Source: Micromonospora lupini str. Lupac 08 (lineage in GTDB: Bacteria > Actinomycetota > Actinomycetes > Mycobacteriales > Micromonosporaceae). From it: DNA of 64,000 bases. The notes under the pieces are model-generated. The model did not search any database. It saw only the letters and a program-made list of their open reading frames with translations, and had not been told where the DNA came from. The stretch is from the NCBI RefSeq assembly GCF_000297395.2, contig NZ_HF570108.1, forward strand, positions 2,263,715 through 2,327,714, given 5' to 3'. The first letter of the stretch is position 1, and each line of letters begins with the position of its first letter. Below are positions 17,217-25,093 of this stretch, one piece after another. The translations under genes were made by a program, and so were the position numbers.

Positions 17217-18950
17217 ATGGCATCCGGCAGCGACGTGATGGAACGGCCGGCGGTCCCGACCGGGACACCGCCCGCGGCGCCCGCGCGACGGTGGCTCGTG
17301 CCGCTGCTGTTGTGCGCCGGCTGGGTGCTCGGCGTCGCCTGGCGGATGTGGCTGTCGCGGCACATCGCGCTGCCGATCGCCCACACCGACGAGGACAGCT
17401 ATCTGAACACCGCCCGCGCGCTGGCCGGCGGGCCGGGCGGGTTCAGCAGCGAGAACGACCTGCTCCGCCGGGTCGGCTACCCGATGCTGATCTCGCCCGC
17501 GTTCCTCGGCGACCGGGACTTCGCCGACAGCTACCGCCTCGTCCAGCTGATCAACGCGATGGTCAACTCGGCGCTGCTGCCGCTGGCGTACCTGCTCGGC
17601 CGACGGGTGCTGCGACTGCCCCGCGCGTCCGCGCTGCTCGCGGCGGTGGTGGCGGCGACGCTGCCGGCCACCGCCTTCTACGCCGGTGTCGCCATGATCG
17701 ACACCGTGATGGCGCCGCTCGTGGTCGCCTGGCTTCTCGCCGTACACCGGTGGATCGAACGTCCCGGCCCTCTCGCCGCGGCCACCGTCGGCCTGCTGGT
17801 GGGCGCGTTCCACCTGCTGCACTCGCGCGGCCTGGTGATCGTGGCGGTGCACGCCGGGCTGGTCCTGCTGCTGTTCGTCCGCCGACGGATCACCGCCGTC
17901 GCGGTGCTCGCGGCGCTGCTGCCGGTGCTGGCCATGGCGCTTGTCAACGAGGCCGGCATCCACGTCCTCGGGAACAAGGTCTACCTGCTGGGCAGCACCC
18001 CGGGCGGCGGTACGGTCGCGGCGGTCGCGTCGGGTCAGGGGGTCGTCCGTGTCGCGGCGGCCGTCACCACCCAGCTCTGGTACCTCGTGGTGATCACGTT
18101 CGGGCTGGCCGGGATCGCCTGGGCCGCCGCCGTCCGGGAACTGTGGCGTCCGCGCCACGGCGACGCCACCCGTTGGACGATGGGTGTGGCGCTTGTGGTC
18201 AGCGTCGGGGTGGCCAGCGGCGCGTCGGTGATCCTGGCCGGGATCACCGGCAAGCCGTTGGACGCGATCTACGGCCGCTACGTGCAGATGCTGGCCCCGT
18301 TCTGGCTCCTGGTCGGACTCGGGGTGCTGCTCACCGCCCAGCGCCGGGTGGTGCTGCGCCGGGCGGCGGTCGCGGTGGGCCTGCTGGTCGCCGGTGGCGC
18401 GCTGGTCGCCGTCCGGCTCGCGTACGTGGCCAGTCGGGGGCACTCGCTGCGCTACGGCGGCTTCGGAGCGCCGGACCTGATGGCGTTGACCGGCGGCTGG
18501 CGGGAGATGCGCCCGGTGGTCGGGACGCTGCTCGCCATCGGCGCGTGCGTGCTGCTCGTGGCCACGGTCCGGGTGCCCCGGCTGCGGTTGCCGGTGCTCG
18601 GCGCCCTGGTCGTGGTCAACCTCGTCACCATGCAGGTGATCGATCAGCGCCTGGTGCGGCCGATGGCGGCGAGCACCGCGCCGACCCCCCGGGTCGCCGA
18701 CGTCGGGGTACGCCCCGGCGAGCGCGTCTGGGCCTCCACCGGCGTGCACTACATCCTGCGGTTCAACCTCAGCCACCAGGTGACCTGGACCGACGTGCGG
18801 TGGTTCCGTGAGCAGCCGCCCGCCGCCGCGCAGGTGGTGTTCACCCGGTGGGCGCCCGGCGAGCCGGACGACTGGGACGGCGCACGGTACGGCTTCGTCC
18901 GGCTCGGTGGCAACGTGCGGCAGCACTGGGCGGCCTGGCGCCGAGTCTGA
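17217..18950 (+). CDS. polytopic membrane protein, GT-C glycosyltransferase-like
   Basis: A 577-residue integral membrane protein with about ten to twelve hydrophobic segments from residue 25 onward and a soluble C-terminal domain of about 100 residues. The first extracytoplasmic loop contains IAHTDEDSYLNTARAL. An acidic DED-type motif in that loop is the hallmark of GT-C enzymes that take sugars from polyprenyl phosphates. The region YGRYVQMLAPFW later on also fits that fold. It probably adds a sugar to a lipid-linked or surface glycan outside the membrane; donor and acceptor are unknown. ATG 17217 has a strong AGGAGG site. It is divergent from pseB and ends at a bidirectional terminator shared with pseH, so it is transcribed alone. 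Confidence 0.65.
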   Translation: MASGSDVMERPAVPTGTPPAAPARRWLVPLLLCAGWVLGVAWRMWLSRHIALPIAHTDEDSYLNTARALAGGPGGFSSENDLLRRVGYPMLISPAFLGDRDFADSYRLVQLINAMVNSALLPLAYLLGRRVLRLPRASALLAAVVAATLPATAFYAGVAMIDTVMAPLVVAWLLAVHRWIERPGPLAAATVGLLVGAFHLLHSRGLVIVAVHAGLVLLLFVRRRITAVAVLAALLPVLAMALVNEAGIHVLGNKVYLLGSTPGGGTVAAVASGQGVVRVAAAVTTQLWYLVVITFGLAGIAWAAAVRELWRPRHGDATRWTMGVALVVSVGVASGASVILAGITGKPLDAIYGRYVQMLAPFWLLVGLGVLLTAQRRVVLRRAAVAVGLLVAGGALVAVRLAYVASRGHSLRYGGFGAPDLMALTGGWREMRPVVGTLLAIGACVLLVATVRVPRLRLPVLGALVVVNLVTMQVIDQRLVRPMAASTAPTPRVADVGVRPGERVWASTGVHYILRFNLSHQVTWTDVRWFREQPPAAAQVVFTRWAPGEPDDWDGARYGFVRLGGNVRQHWAAWRRV

Positions 18951-18967
18951 CCCACGGGCCCCGTTTC

Positions 18968-19012
18968 GCCCGGTGGACATCGTGTTTCGTGAACGGCGGA
19001 TGTCCACCGGGC
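18968..19012. terminator. bidirectional hairpin terminator
   Basis: Perfect 14-base arms GCCCGGTGGACATC and GATGTCCACCGGGC with a 17-base loop. It lies between the convergent 17217-18950 gene and pseH, so it can serve both. Confidence 0.75.
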
Positions 19013-19060
19013 GCACGGGCAGTTAATAGTGTCGGACCATTGCGGGAATTGCGTCGACAA

Positions 19061-19570
19061 TCAGCGCTGGCGACGGTCGTCCCGAGCCAGCGAAATCGGG
19101 ATGACGGTGATTTCCCGACCGTCGGACAACTCCTGTCGCGGCGTGCCCTCGACGAATCGGAAACGCCTGTTCATCTGCCGCACGACGGTGTTGTGTTCCA
19201 GCACCTCCCCGTCGAGCCGCTCCAGGTGCAGCCCGTCGAAGGCGTACTCCACGGCCTCCCGCATCACCGCGAGCCAGGCCGGCAGTGTCTCGCCGCGCTC
19301 GGCCAGCCCGTCGGCGTCCAGGTAGAAGCCCCACGCGCCGGTCCGTGGGCCGTCCAACCGCAGGTCGAAGAAGGTGACCACGCCGCAGGGCGTGTCGTCG
19401 CGGACGTACACCAGCACCCGCCGCGTCGGGTCGTCGCGCACCGCCGACCACCACCGCGCGTGCTCCTCGGCGGTGATCTCGTGGCTGGTCTTGCTGACCT
19501 GACGGTTGGTTTCCTGATTACGCCAGGACAACATCAGATGAACGTCGTCCGCCGTCGCTTCGCGCAGCAC
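19061..19570 (-). CDS. pseH: PseH-like GNAT N-acetyltransferase
   Basis: A 169-residue acyltransferase of the GNAT fold. It starts LREATADDVHLMLSWRNQ, the usual beginning of PseH/RimJ-like enzymes. The acyl-CoA-binding region is VVTFFDLRLDGPRTGAWGFY, and a late LERLDGEVLEHNTVVRQMNR contains the conserved Asn-x-Val turn. In the pseudaminic acid route PseH N-acylates the 4-amino sugar made by PseC. Here it is divergent from, and only about 100 bases away from, an acyl carrier protein operon. The acyl donor might therefore be something other than acetyl-CoA; that is inference. GTG 19570 gives the family-typical length. Confidence 0.85.
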   Translation of the reverse strand: MLREATADDVHLMLSWRNQETNRQVSKTSHEITAEEHARWWSAVRDDPTRRVLVYVRDDTPCGVVTFFDLRLDGPRTGAWGFYLDADGLAERGETLPAWLAVMREAVEYAFDGLHLERLDGEVLEHNTVVRQMNRRFRFVEGTPRQELSDGREITVIPISLARDDRRQR

Positions 19571-19656
19571 GTGCTCTCGCTTTCCTGTCTGTTCACGTCC
19601 GGTCGGAGCACCTTACCCGGGCCCACCTGGAAAGCAGTTATCCAATTGCTGGGTTG

Positions 19657-19662
19657 TACACT
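19657..19662 (+). promoter_or_regulatory. -10 box TACACT of the ACP operon, leaderless type
   Basis: TACACT lies seven bases before ATG 19670 and no ribosome-binding site is visible, so the ACP message is probably leaderless. A clear -35 hexamer is not seen. Confidence 0.45.
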
Positions 19663-19669
19663 TCCGCGC

Positions 19670-19921
19670 ATGAACGAATTGAGTCGCGCGCAGATCCGCG
19701 ACCTCATGGCTCAGGTGTTGAAGAACCAGGACAAGGAGTTGCCCGCCGACGACGCGGCGCAGCTGCGGGACATCGGCTTCCGCTCCCTGGACTTCTCCGA
19801 GCTGGCCCTGCGGGTGGAGGACGAGACGGGGGAGGAGCTCAACTTCGACGCCCCCGGCCTGCGCCGCATCGCCACCGTCTCCGACGTCCTCGACTTCCTC
19901 GTCGAGTTGCAGCAGCAGTGA
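19670..19921 (+). CDS. acyl carrier protein
   Basis: An 83-residue acidic carrier protein. The phosphopantetheine attachment site is Ser39 in DIGFRSLDFSELALRVED; the usual Asp before that Ser is replaced by Arg, while the following Leu and hydrophobic helix are kept. The C-terminal helix IATVSDVLDFLVELQ is standard for ACPs. It is unlikely to be the fatty-acid-synthase ACP, because its gene is the first of an operon with an adenylate-forming ligase, an SDR and a phosphopantetheinyl transferase inside the pseudaminic acid locus. The stop overlaps the ligase start as GTGA. It should hold an acyl group as a thioester for reduction or transfer. Confidence 0.9.
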   Translation: MNELSRAQIRDLMAQVLKNQDKELPADDAAQLRDIGFRSLDFSELALRVEDETGEELNFDAPGLRRIATVSDVLDFLVELQQQ

Positions 19922-21210
19922 CCGTCGCGACACCCCGCCCGGCCGTCGCCGGCCCGGAACCGGCCGGTGTCGACAACCGGCTCGTCGTGGGCGGCACCCC
20001 GCTGACCTGGCGGACGTTGCCGACGCCGACGCTGTCCGACCCCGCCGCGGTGCTGGCGCACTCCGCCGGGCACGCGCTCGCCGCCGCGCGGCAGCATGCC
20101 GTGCACGGCACCGAGCTGCTGCTCAGCACCGCGAGCCGGGTCGACGCCACGATGCGCGCCGAGCTGCTGGACGCCGGGTTCACCGTCACCGAACTCGACG
20201 ACGACGGCGTACGCCCCAGCGCACCGGCCCGGCCGCGTACCGCCGAGCCGGGCCGGCTGTGGCTGCTCACCTCCGGTTCGACGGGCCGTCCCAAGCGGGT
20301 CGGCCACACCCTCGACACGTTGACCACCGTGCGGGCCGACCAGCCCGACCGGACGTGGCTGTGCCCCTACGCGCCCGGCACGTACGCCTGGTGGCAGGTG
20401 GTGACCCTGTCGCTGACCCAGCCCGGCCAGCACCTGGTGGTGGTCGAGCCGGACGAGCTGGACGACTGGCCCGCGGTCGCCGCCGCGCACGGGGTCGACG
20501 CCGCGTCCGGCACACCGACCTTCTGGCGGCGCACCCTCTACCGGGACGCCGCCGCGCTGGCCCGGGTGCCGCTGCGCCAGCTCACCCTGGGCGGCGAGCC
20601 GGTGGACCAGGCGATCCTGGACCAGTTGCGGGACGTCTTTCCCGCCGCGCGGATCTCCTGGATCTACGCGTCCTCCGAGGTGGGCGCGTCCATCGTGGTG
20701 CACGACGGGCGGGCCGGGTTCCCGGTCGAGTGGCTGGACCGGGAAACCCCCGGCCGACCCACCCTCTCCGTCCACGACGACGAGCTGGTCGTCACCTCCC
20801 CGTACCACGGGGCCGGGCTGGCCGGCCCGGTGCGCACCGGGGACCGTGTGCAGGTCGTCGACGGGCGGGTGCTGATCACCGGCCGGCTCGACTCCGACGA
20901 GATCAACGTCGGTGGCAGCAAGGTCTCCGCCGGTGTGGTCCGCGGCGTGTTGACCGGGCACCCCGGCGTGGCCTGGGCCCGGGTCACCGGCCGTCGCGCC
21001 CCGGTGCTCGGCCGGATGGTGGTCGCCGACGTGGTCCTCACCCCGCCCGACGGTCCCGCCGACCCGGCCGACCGTTCGACCACCGGCGTGCCGGACGAGG
21101 CGGCGCTGGTTCGCTGGTGCGCCGACCGGCTGCCCGAGCACGCGGTGCCCCGCAGGATCCGCGTGCTGACCGAGATCCCCGTCAAGGAGACCCTGAAGAG
21201 CGATGTCTGA
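19918..21210 (+). CDS. acyl-adenylate-forming ligase (ANL family)
   Basis: A 430-residue AMP-forming ligase, shorter than usual for the family (about 500), with a compact N-terminal domain. The ATP-binding loop is WLLTSGSTGRPKRVGHT. Further blocks are TLGGEPVDQAIL, SWIYASSEVGASIVV and RTGDRVQVVDGRVLITGR, followed by LDSDEINVGGSKVS in the hinge. The C-terminus has the catalytic Lys region PVKETLKSDV. It should activate a carboxylic acid and load it onto the preceding ACP. GTG 19918 overlaps the ACP stop (GTGA) and its own stop overlaps the SDR start, so the three are translationally coupled. The substrate is not predictable by eye. Confidence 0.88.
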   Translation: MTVATPRPAVAGPEPAGVDNRLVVGGTPLTWRTLPTPTLSDPAAVLAHSAGHALAAARQHAVHGTELLLSTASRVDATMRAELLDAGFTVTELDDDGVRPSAPARPRTAEPGRLWLLTSGSTGRPKRVGHTLDTLTTVRADQPDRTWLCPYAPGTYAWWQVVTLSLTQPGQHLVVVEPDELDDWPAVAAAHGVDAASGTPTFWRRTLYRDAAALARVPLRQLTLGGEPVDQAILDQLRDVFPAARISWIYASSEVGASIVVHDGRAGFPVEWLDRETPGRPTLSVHDDELVVTSPYHGAGLAGPVRTGDRVQVVDGRVLITGRLDSDEINVGGSKVSAGVVRGVLTGHPGVAWARVTGRRAPVLGRMVVADVVLTPPDGPADPADRSTTGVPDEAALVRWCADRLPEHAVPRRIRVLTEIPVKETLKSDV

Positions 21211-21958
21211 CACCGCCGACACCCAGCTCGTTCCCCCCAGCTCCGTGGTCCTCGTCTCCGGCGGTTCCCGAGGGCTGGGCCTGGCCATCGTCACCGACCT
21301 GCTCGACGCGGGCGTACGGGTGGCCGCGTTCGCCCGTACCGTCACGCCGGAGCTGGAGAAGCTCGCCGCCGAGCACCCCGACCGGGTGCACGTCGGCGCG
21401 GTCGACGTCACCGATCTGCGTGCCGCCCAGGGCTTCGTCCGCGAGGTGGAGCAGCGTCTCGGCCCGATCGACGGCCTCGTCAACAACGCAGCCGTCGGGC
21501 AGGACTCCCTGCACGTGCACACCGCCACCGACGACATCGCCCGGATCATCGAGACCAACCTGACCGCGCCACTGCACCTGACCCGGCTGGTGATCCGCCG
21601 AATGCTCGGCAAAGGGCTGCGCGGGCGGATCGTCAACATCACCTCGATCTGCGCGCAACGCGGCTTCCCGGGCCTGGTCGCGTACTCGGCCACCAAGGGC
21701 GGCATGGACGCCGCCACCCGCTCGCTCGCCCGTGAGCTCGGCGGGCGGATGCTCGTCAACGCGGTGGCGCCCGGCTTCTTCGCCTCGGAGATGTCCGCCG
21801 TGCTCGGCCCGACCCAGCTCGACCAGATCGTGCGCCGCACCCCCACCGGCCACCTGACCGAGCCGGTGGAGGTCGTACCCGTGGTGCGGATGCTGCTGCG
21901 CGACCAGACCAACATCAACGGCCAGGTCATCGTGGTGGACGGTGCCGCCTCCATCTGA
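21203..21958 (+). CDS. short-chain dehydrogenase/reductase, FabG-like
   Basis: A 251-residue NAD(P)-dependent reductase of the classical SDR family. The cofactor motif is LVSGGSRGLGLAIV, NNAAVG is conserved, the catalytic Ser is in IVNITSICAQ, and YSATKGGMDAATRSLARELG supplies Tyr and Lys. GQVIVVDGAASI is a typical FabG-like end. In the context of an ACP and its ligase it probably reduces a 3-oxoacyl or related thioester to a hydroxyacyl group. The ATG at 21203 lies inside the ligase stop region, and the next gene begins before its stop, so it is part of the coupled operon. A role as an ordinary fatty-acid reductase is less likely here. Confidence 0.85.
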   Translation: MSDTADTQLVPPSSVVLVSGGSRGLGLAIVTDLLDAGVRVAAFARTVTPELEKLAAEHPDRVHVGAVDVTDLRAAQGFVREVEQRLGPIDGLVNNAAVGQDSLHVHTATDDIARIIETNLTAPLHLTRLVIRRMLGKGLRGRIVNITSICAQRGFPGLVAYSATKGGMDAATRSLARELGGRMLVNAVAPGFFASEMSAVLGPTQLDQIVRRTPTGHLTEPVEVVPVVRMLLRDQTNINGQVIVVDGAASI

Positions 21959-22412
21959 CCCGGACCGGCCAGGCCGGCCTCGCCCGGTGCCGGGGCTGCT
22001 CGTCGCCGCCGAGCGGCACCTGCGCGTCGGCGTCCCCGCCGACCTGGCCGGCGCGGTGACCCGCAGCCACCTCGCCGACGGACGCTGCGTCGGCTGGTAC
22101 GGCCCGCCGACGCCCGGTTGGCGGGTGGCGATCGACGCGGAACGCGCGGACGCCCCGGTGCCCCCGGCCCTGGCCCGTCGCTTCGGCACGGCGGACTTCT
22201 GGGCACGATGGACCCGGGCCGAGTGCTGGTGCAAGCTGGCCGACGTGCCGGTGGCGGCCTGGTGGCGTCGCTACGGCCTGGGGACGCCCGCCGACGGCAC
22301 GGCCGTCTGGCGCACGCTACGGATGGCCGACCTGGTGGTCACCGTCGGCTTCGCCCCGACGTCTGCGCCTGCGCGGGCTTCTGCGCCTGCGCGGGCTTCT
22401 GCGCGGGGCTGA
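21942..22412 (+). CDS. 4'-phosphopantetheinyl transferase-like protein
   Basis: A 156-residue protein with the layout of a phosphopantetheinyl transferase. GWRVAIDAERAD supplies the metal-binding Asp-x-Glu, and FWARWTRAECWCKLAD supplies the W(T)xxEAxxK helix (here the Glu is followed by Cys). It would convert the ACP of this operon to its holo form. GTG 21942 overlaps the SDR stop by 17 bases. It is short compared with Sfp-type enzymes (about 220), lacking much of the N-terminal half, so a stand-alone activity is not certain. The last 20 residues are a repeat of SAPARA produced by an 18-base tandem duplication. A hairpin after the stop ends the operon. Confidence 0.7.
   Translation: MPPPSDPDRPGRPRPVPGLLVAAERHLRVGVPADLAGAVTRSHLADGRCVGWYGPPTPGWRVAIDAERADAPVPPALARRFGTADFWARWTRAECWCKLADVPVAAWWRRYGLGTPADGTAVWRTLRMADLVVTVGFAPTSAPARASAPARASARG
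22362..22410 (+). repeat. 18-bp tandem repeat at the 3' end of the PPTase gene
   Basis: TCTGCGCCTGCGCGGGCT is repeated twice in full and once partly, ending just before the stop codon. It encodes SAPARA units, so the C-terminus has grown by repeat expansion. Confidence 0.85.
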
Positions 22413-22429
22413 CGCGTCGAGGTCCGGCG

Positions 22430-22461
22430 GTGCCCGACGCCCACTTCAGGGCGCCGGGCAC
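22430..22461. terminator. hairpin between convergent genes
   Basis: GTGCCCG-AC-GCCC pairs with GGGC-GC-CGGGCAC around the loop ACTTCA, with one internal mismatch pair. It lies between the ends of the ACP operon and pseI. Confidence 0.6.
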
Positions 22462-22471
22462 GGCCGTACGC

Positions 22472-23524
22472 TCAGATCAGGTCCCAGCTCAGCGGAGTGC
22501 CGCGCGGGACGTCGGTGGCGAAGGTGCGGCCCAGCACCCGGTCGATCTCCACCGGTGCCAGCCCGCCGGCCGGCCGGATCGACCGGACGTTGCGCGCGGT
22601 CACCGGGTCGCCGGCGCGCACGTCCTCGACCACGAACAGCGAACGGCGGAACCGCAGCCCCTCGCGCTCGGCCGGTGTCGGGCCGATCGCGGTGCCGCCC
22701 AGCGCCGCGTACGCCCGGCCCGACTCGGCGACAAGCGCCGTCAGCTCCGCCGGGTTCAACGAGAAGTCCGAGTCCACGCCGCCGTCGGCCCGGTCCAGGG
22801 TCACGTGCTTCTCGATGAAGCAGGCGCCCAGCGCCACCGAGGCGACCGCCACACCGATGCCGGGCGTGTGGTCGGAGAGCCCGACCGCGACGTCGAACGC
22901 GCCGGCCAACACGGGCAGGCGGCGCAGGTTGCTGTCGGCGGGCGGCGCCGGGTAGGACGCGGTGCAGGCCAGCAACACGATGCCCACCGCGCCACCGTCG
23001 CGGGCGGTGCGTACGGCGGCGTCGATCTCGGCCATCGTCGCCATCCCGGTCGAGATCACCATCGGCTTGCCGGTGCTTGCCACCAACCGGATCAGCGGCA
23101 GGTCCACAAGCTCCGACGAAGCGATCTTGTACGCCGGCGCGTCCAGCGACTCCAGCAGCTCCACGGCTGTCGCGTCGAACGGTGACGAGAAGACCGTCAG
23201 CCCGCGCTCCCGGGCCCGCGCGAAGATCGGGGCGTGCCACTCGTACGGGGTGTGCGCCCGCTCGTAGAGGCGGTACAGGTTCTCCCCGCCCCACAGCTCG
23301 TGCCCGCTGGAGATACGGAAGGCCGGGGTGTCGACGTCGATCGTGATCGTGTCCGGCCGGTACGTCTGGAGCTTGAGCGCGTGCGCCCCGCTCTCGGCCA
23401 CCGCGTCGACGATGGCCAGCGCCCGGTCCAGGTCGCCGTTGTGGTTACCGGACATCTCGGCGACCACGAAGGGTCGCTCCCCGGCACCGACCGCGTGCGG
23501 TCCGATCTTGATTGTCGCCGTCAT
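22472..23524 (-). CDS. pseI: PseI pseudaminic acid synthase
   Basis: A 350-residue NeuB-family enzyme. It condenses the 6-deoxy-diamino-altrose with phosphoenolpyruvate to give pseudaminic acid. The TIM-barrel blocks are FVVAEMSGNHNGDLDRAL, ALKLQTYRPDTIT, IASSELVDLPLI, STGMATMAEID and GLSDHTPG. The metal and PEP residues sit in CFIEKHVTLDR. After residue 280 comes the small SAF-type antifreeze-like domain (RRSLFVVEDVRAGDP) that closes the partner active site in the dimer. PseI rather than NeuB is favoured by the company of PseB, C, G and H. ATG 23524 has AGAGGTCGG upstream. The gene ends facing the ACP operon. Confidence 0.93.
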   Translation of the reverse strand: MTATIKIGPHAVGAGERPFVVAEMSGNHNGDLDRALAIVDAVAESGAHALKLQTYRPDTITIDVDTPAFRISSGHELWGGENLYRLYERAHTPYEWHAPIFARARERGLTVFSSPFDATAVELLESLDAPAYKIASSELVDLPLIRLVASTGKPMVISTGMATMAEIDAAVRTARDGGAVGIVLLACTASYPAPPADSNLRRLPVLAGAFDVAVGLSDHTPGIGVAVASVALGACFIEKHVTLDRADGGVDSDFSLNPAELTALVAESGRAYAALGGTAIGPTPAEREGLRFRRSLFVVEDVRAGDPVTARNVRSIRPAGGLAPVEIDRVLGRTFATDVPRGTPLSWDLI

Positions 23525-23611
23525 TCCGACCTCTGCTCAGGTACGCCCGCACCGGGGTGCGGTGGTGCTGTCGTCGTCCACCCGACGGGCGGACGACCTG
23601 GAAAACTCCGG

Positions 23612-23638
23612 CGCCGGGAGCCGCAGCGGCTCCCGGCG
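23612..23638 (-). terminator. 12-bp hairpin terminator after the GT2 gene
   Basis: CGCCGGGAGCCG and CGGCTCCCGGCG flank the loop CAG. It is just past the stop of the GT2 gene and before pseI on the same strand. Confidence 0.75.
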
Positions 23639-23657
23639 TGGTGTGCGGTGCGACGGG

Positions 23658-24842
23658 TCACGGCAGGCGACCGCCGGCCAGCGCGCCCGACCGCTCCGAC
23701 GTGACCTCGCCAGCGGTGTGCCCGGCGTCCGACCTGCTCGCGGGCGTCGCCGGTCGGGAGGGATCGTCGTCGGCCGACGGCGACCCCGTGCTCCCGTCGG
23801 CGCCGGCCGGCCCGGGCCGGCGCAGCCGCCCCGCCACCCGGTGCGCCTGGCGCAGCGCCGAGTACGCCAGCCAGTCACCGCGCCCCACCAGGCGGTGCTT
23901 GAGTCCGGTCACGCCCGGGGGCATCGGATAGCCGTCGGCGGGCAGGTAACGGCGGTAGTGCTCGGCGACCCGGTGGAAGAAGGCCCGCCGCAGGTGCGGG
24001 TGCAGCCGGCCGTCGTTGCCGACCACCACGAGGTAGTGGCTGATCATCAGCTGGAACAGTTCGGCGTGCAGGTCCCCGTCGTCCGGGTGCCGGCGGCGGA
24101 CCCAGTCCATCAGCCGCTCGTACTGGCCGAACGCGTCGAAGTGCCGCCCGCTGCGGGTGGAGGTGATCGCGCCCTGACGACCCTGCCGGTAGAGGTAGCA
24201 GACCCGGTCCAGCACGGAGATCTTCTCCGCGCCGATCAGCAGGGGATGGCTGAACGGGATGTCCTCGTACCAGCCGGGGAAGAAGCGCAGCTCCAACTCG
24301 TCGAGGAAGGCCCGGCGGACGACCTTGTTCCACGCGGTGTGCTGCACCCGCAGCAACTGCGGCTGGTCGGCCATCCGGACCACGCCCGGCACACCGCGCA
24401 GCAGGTGGCTGCTCGCGTCGGCCTCACGCCGCCCGTCCTCGTGCACCCGCAGGTGGTCAAGCATCAGCACGTCGGGTTGGTGCTCGCGCAGCCGGTCCAG
24501 CACCGCCGCGATAGTGCCCGGCGGCAGCCAGTCGTCGCTGTCGACGAACCAGACGTACCGGCCGGTGGCCACGTCGAGGCCCGCGTTGCGGGCCAGGCCC
24601 AGACCCACGTTGCTGCTCAGGTGTACGACGCGGACGCCGTCGCGCCCGGCGGCGTAGGACCGCAGCATCGTTCCGCAGCCGTCGGGGGAGGCGTCGTCGA
24701 CGGCGATCAGCTCGACCGCGTCCGACTCACCCGCTGGGATGTCCGCCCGGATCGACTCGAGGCACTGGTACAGGTACGCCTCGACGCCGTAGACGGGCAC
24801 GACGATGCTCAGCAGCGGCGCGTGCGTCGGCTCATTGACCAC
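23658..24842 (-). CDS. family 2 glycosyltransferase
   Basis: A 394-residue GT-A glycosyltransferase. The N-terminal catalytic domain has LLSIVVPVYGVEAYLYQCLE, AVDDASPDG, the nucleotide-binding NVGLGLARNAGLD and the metal-binding Asp pair in VWFVDSDDWLPPG. WYEDIPFSHPL, with its Glu-Asp pair, is the typical late acidic motif. The C-terminal part is helical and basic with a low-complexity Asp/Ser/Thr tail. No membrane helix is present. It probably adds one sugar to the glycan made from this locus; the donor is unknown. GTG 24842 is chosen because GAAGGTGG lies upstream and it leads directly into the domain; an in-frame start lies at 24884. It ends in a strong hairpin. Confidence 0.88.
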   Translation of the reverse strand: MVNEPTHAPLLSIVVPVYGVEAYLYQCLESIRADIPAGESDAVELIAVDDASPDGCGTMLRSYAAGRDGVRVVHLSSNVGLGLARNAGLDVATGRYVWFVDSDDWLPPGTIAAVLDRLREHQPDVLMLDHLRVHEDGRREADASSHLLRGVPGVVRMADQPQLLRVQHTAWNKVVRRAFLDELELRFFPGWYEDIPFSHPLLIGAEKISVLDRVCYLYRQGRQGAITSTRSGRHFDAFGQYERLMDWVRRRHPDDGDLHAELFQLMISHYLVVVGNDGRLHPHLRRAFFHRVAEHYRRYLPADGYPMPPGVTGLKHRLVGRGDWLAYSALRQAHRVAGRLRRPGPAGADGSTGSPSADDDPSRPATPASRSDAGHTAGEVTSERSGALAGGRLP

Positions 24843-24969
24843 GTCGCCACCTTCGACGACGCGAATGGCCAGCCCCGGAACCACACGTGGCCGAGGACTG
24901 TGGAATCACTGAACACCCGCGAAGCGGAAGGTTAACAACGGCCGTCCGGTTCACCCGGGAGTGACCCGG

Positions 24970-24975
24970 TAGGGT
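24970..24975 (+). promoter_or_regulatory. -10 box TAGGGT upstream of the acyltransferase
   Basis: TAGGGT lies six bases before an in-frame GTG at 24982. It could drive a leaderless start adding 36 residues to the acyltransferase, or a normal mRNA carrying the small leader ORF at 25055-25093. Confidence 0.45.
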
Positions 24976-25054
24976 GCCTCGGTGCGGTCCTGCAGGGCCG
25001 TCGCGGGCGTCGCCGTCGCGCCGTCCGACGCCGCGCGCCGAGGAGGAGACGTAC

Positions 25055-25093
25055 GTGCTGGTGACCCTGCGAAGCGTCGGGACCCCGGCATGA
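25055..25093 (+). CDS. 12-codon leader ORF coupled to the acyltransferase
   Basis: A strong AGGAGGAG site at 25041-25048 sits six bases before GTG 25055. That GTG opens a 12-residue reading (MLVTLRSVGTPA) ending in TGA, which overlaps the acyltransferase ATG as ATGA. The acyltransferase ATG itself has only a weak site, so the leader may deliver ribosomes to it. A functional peptide is not implied. Confidence 0.45.
   Translation: MLVTLRSVGTPA

Noticed and set aside
15867..19016. A minus-strand open frame continuing far upstream of pseB, and long minus-strand frames opposite the membrane gene
   Set aside because: GC-rich bias leaves shadow frames open. The protein there is Arg/Pro/His-rich with no family pattern, and real genes occupy the other strand.
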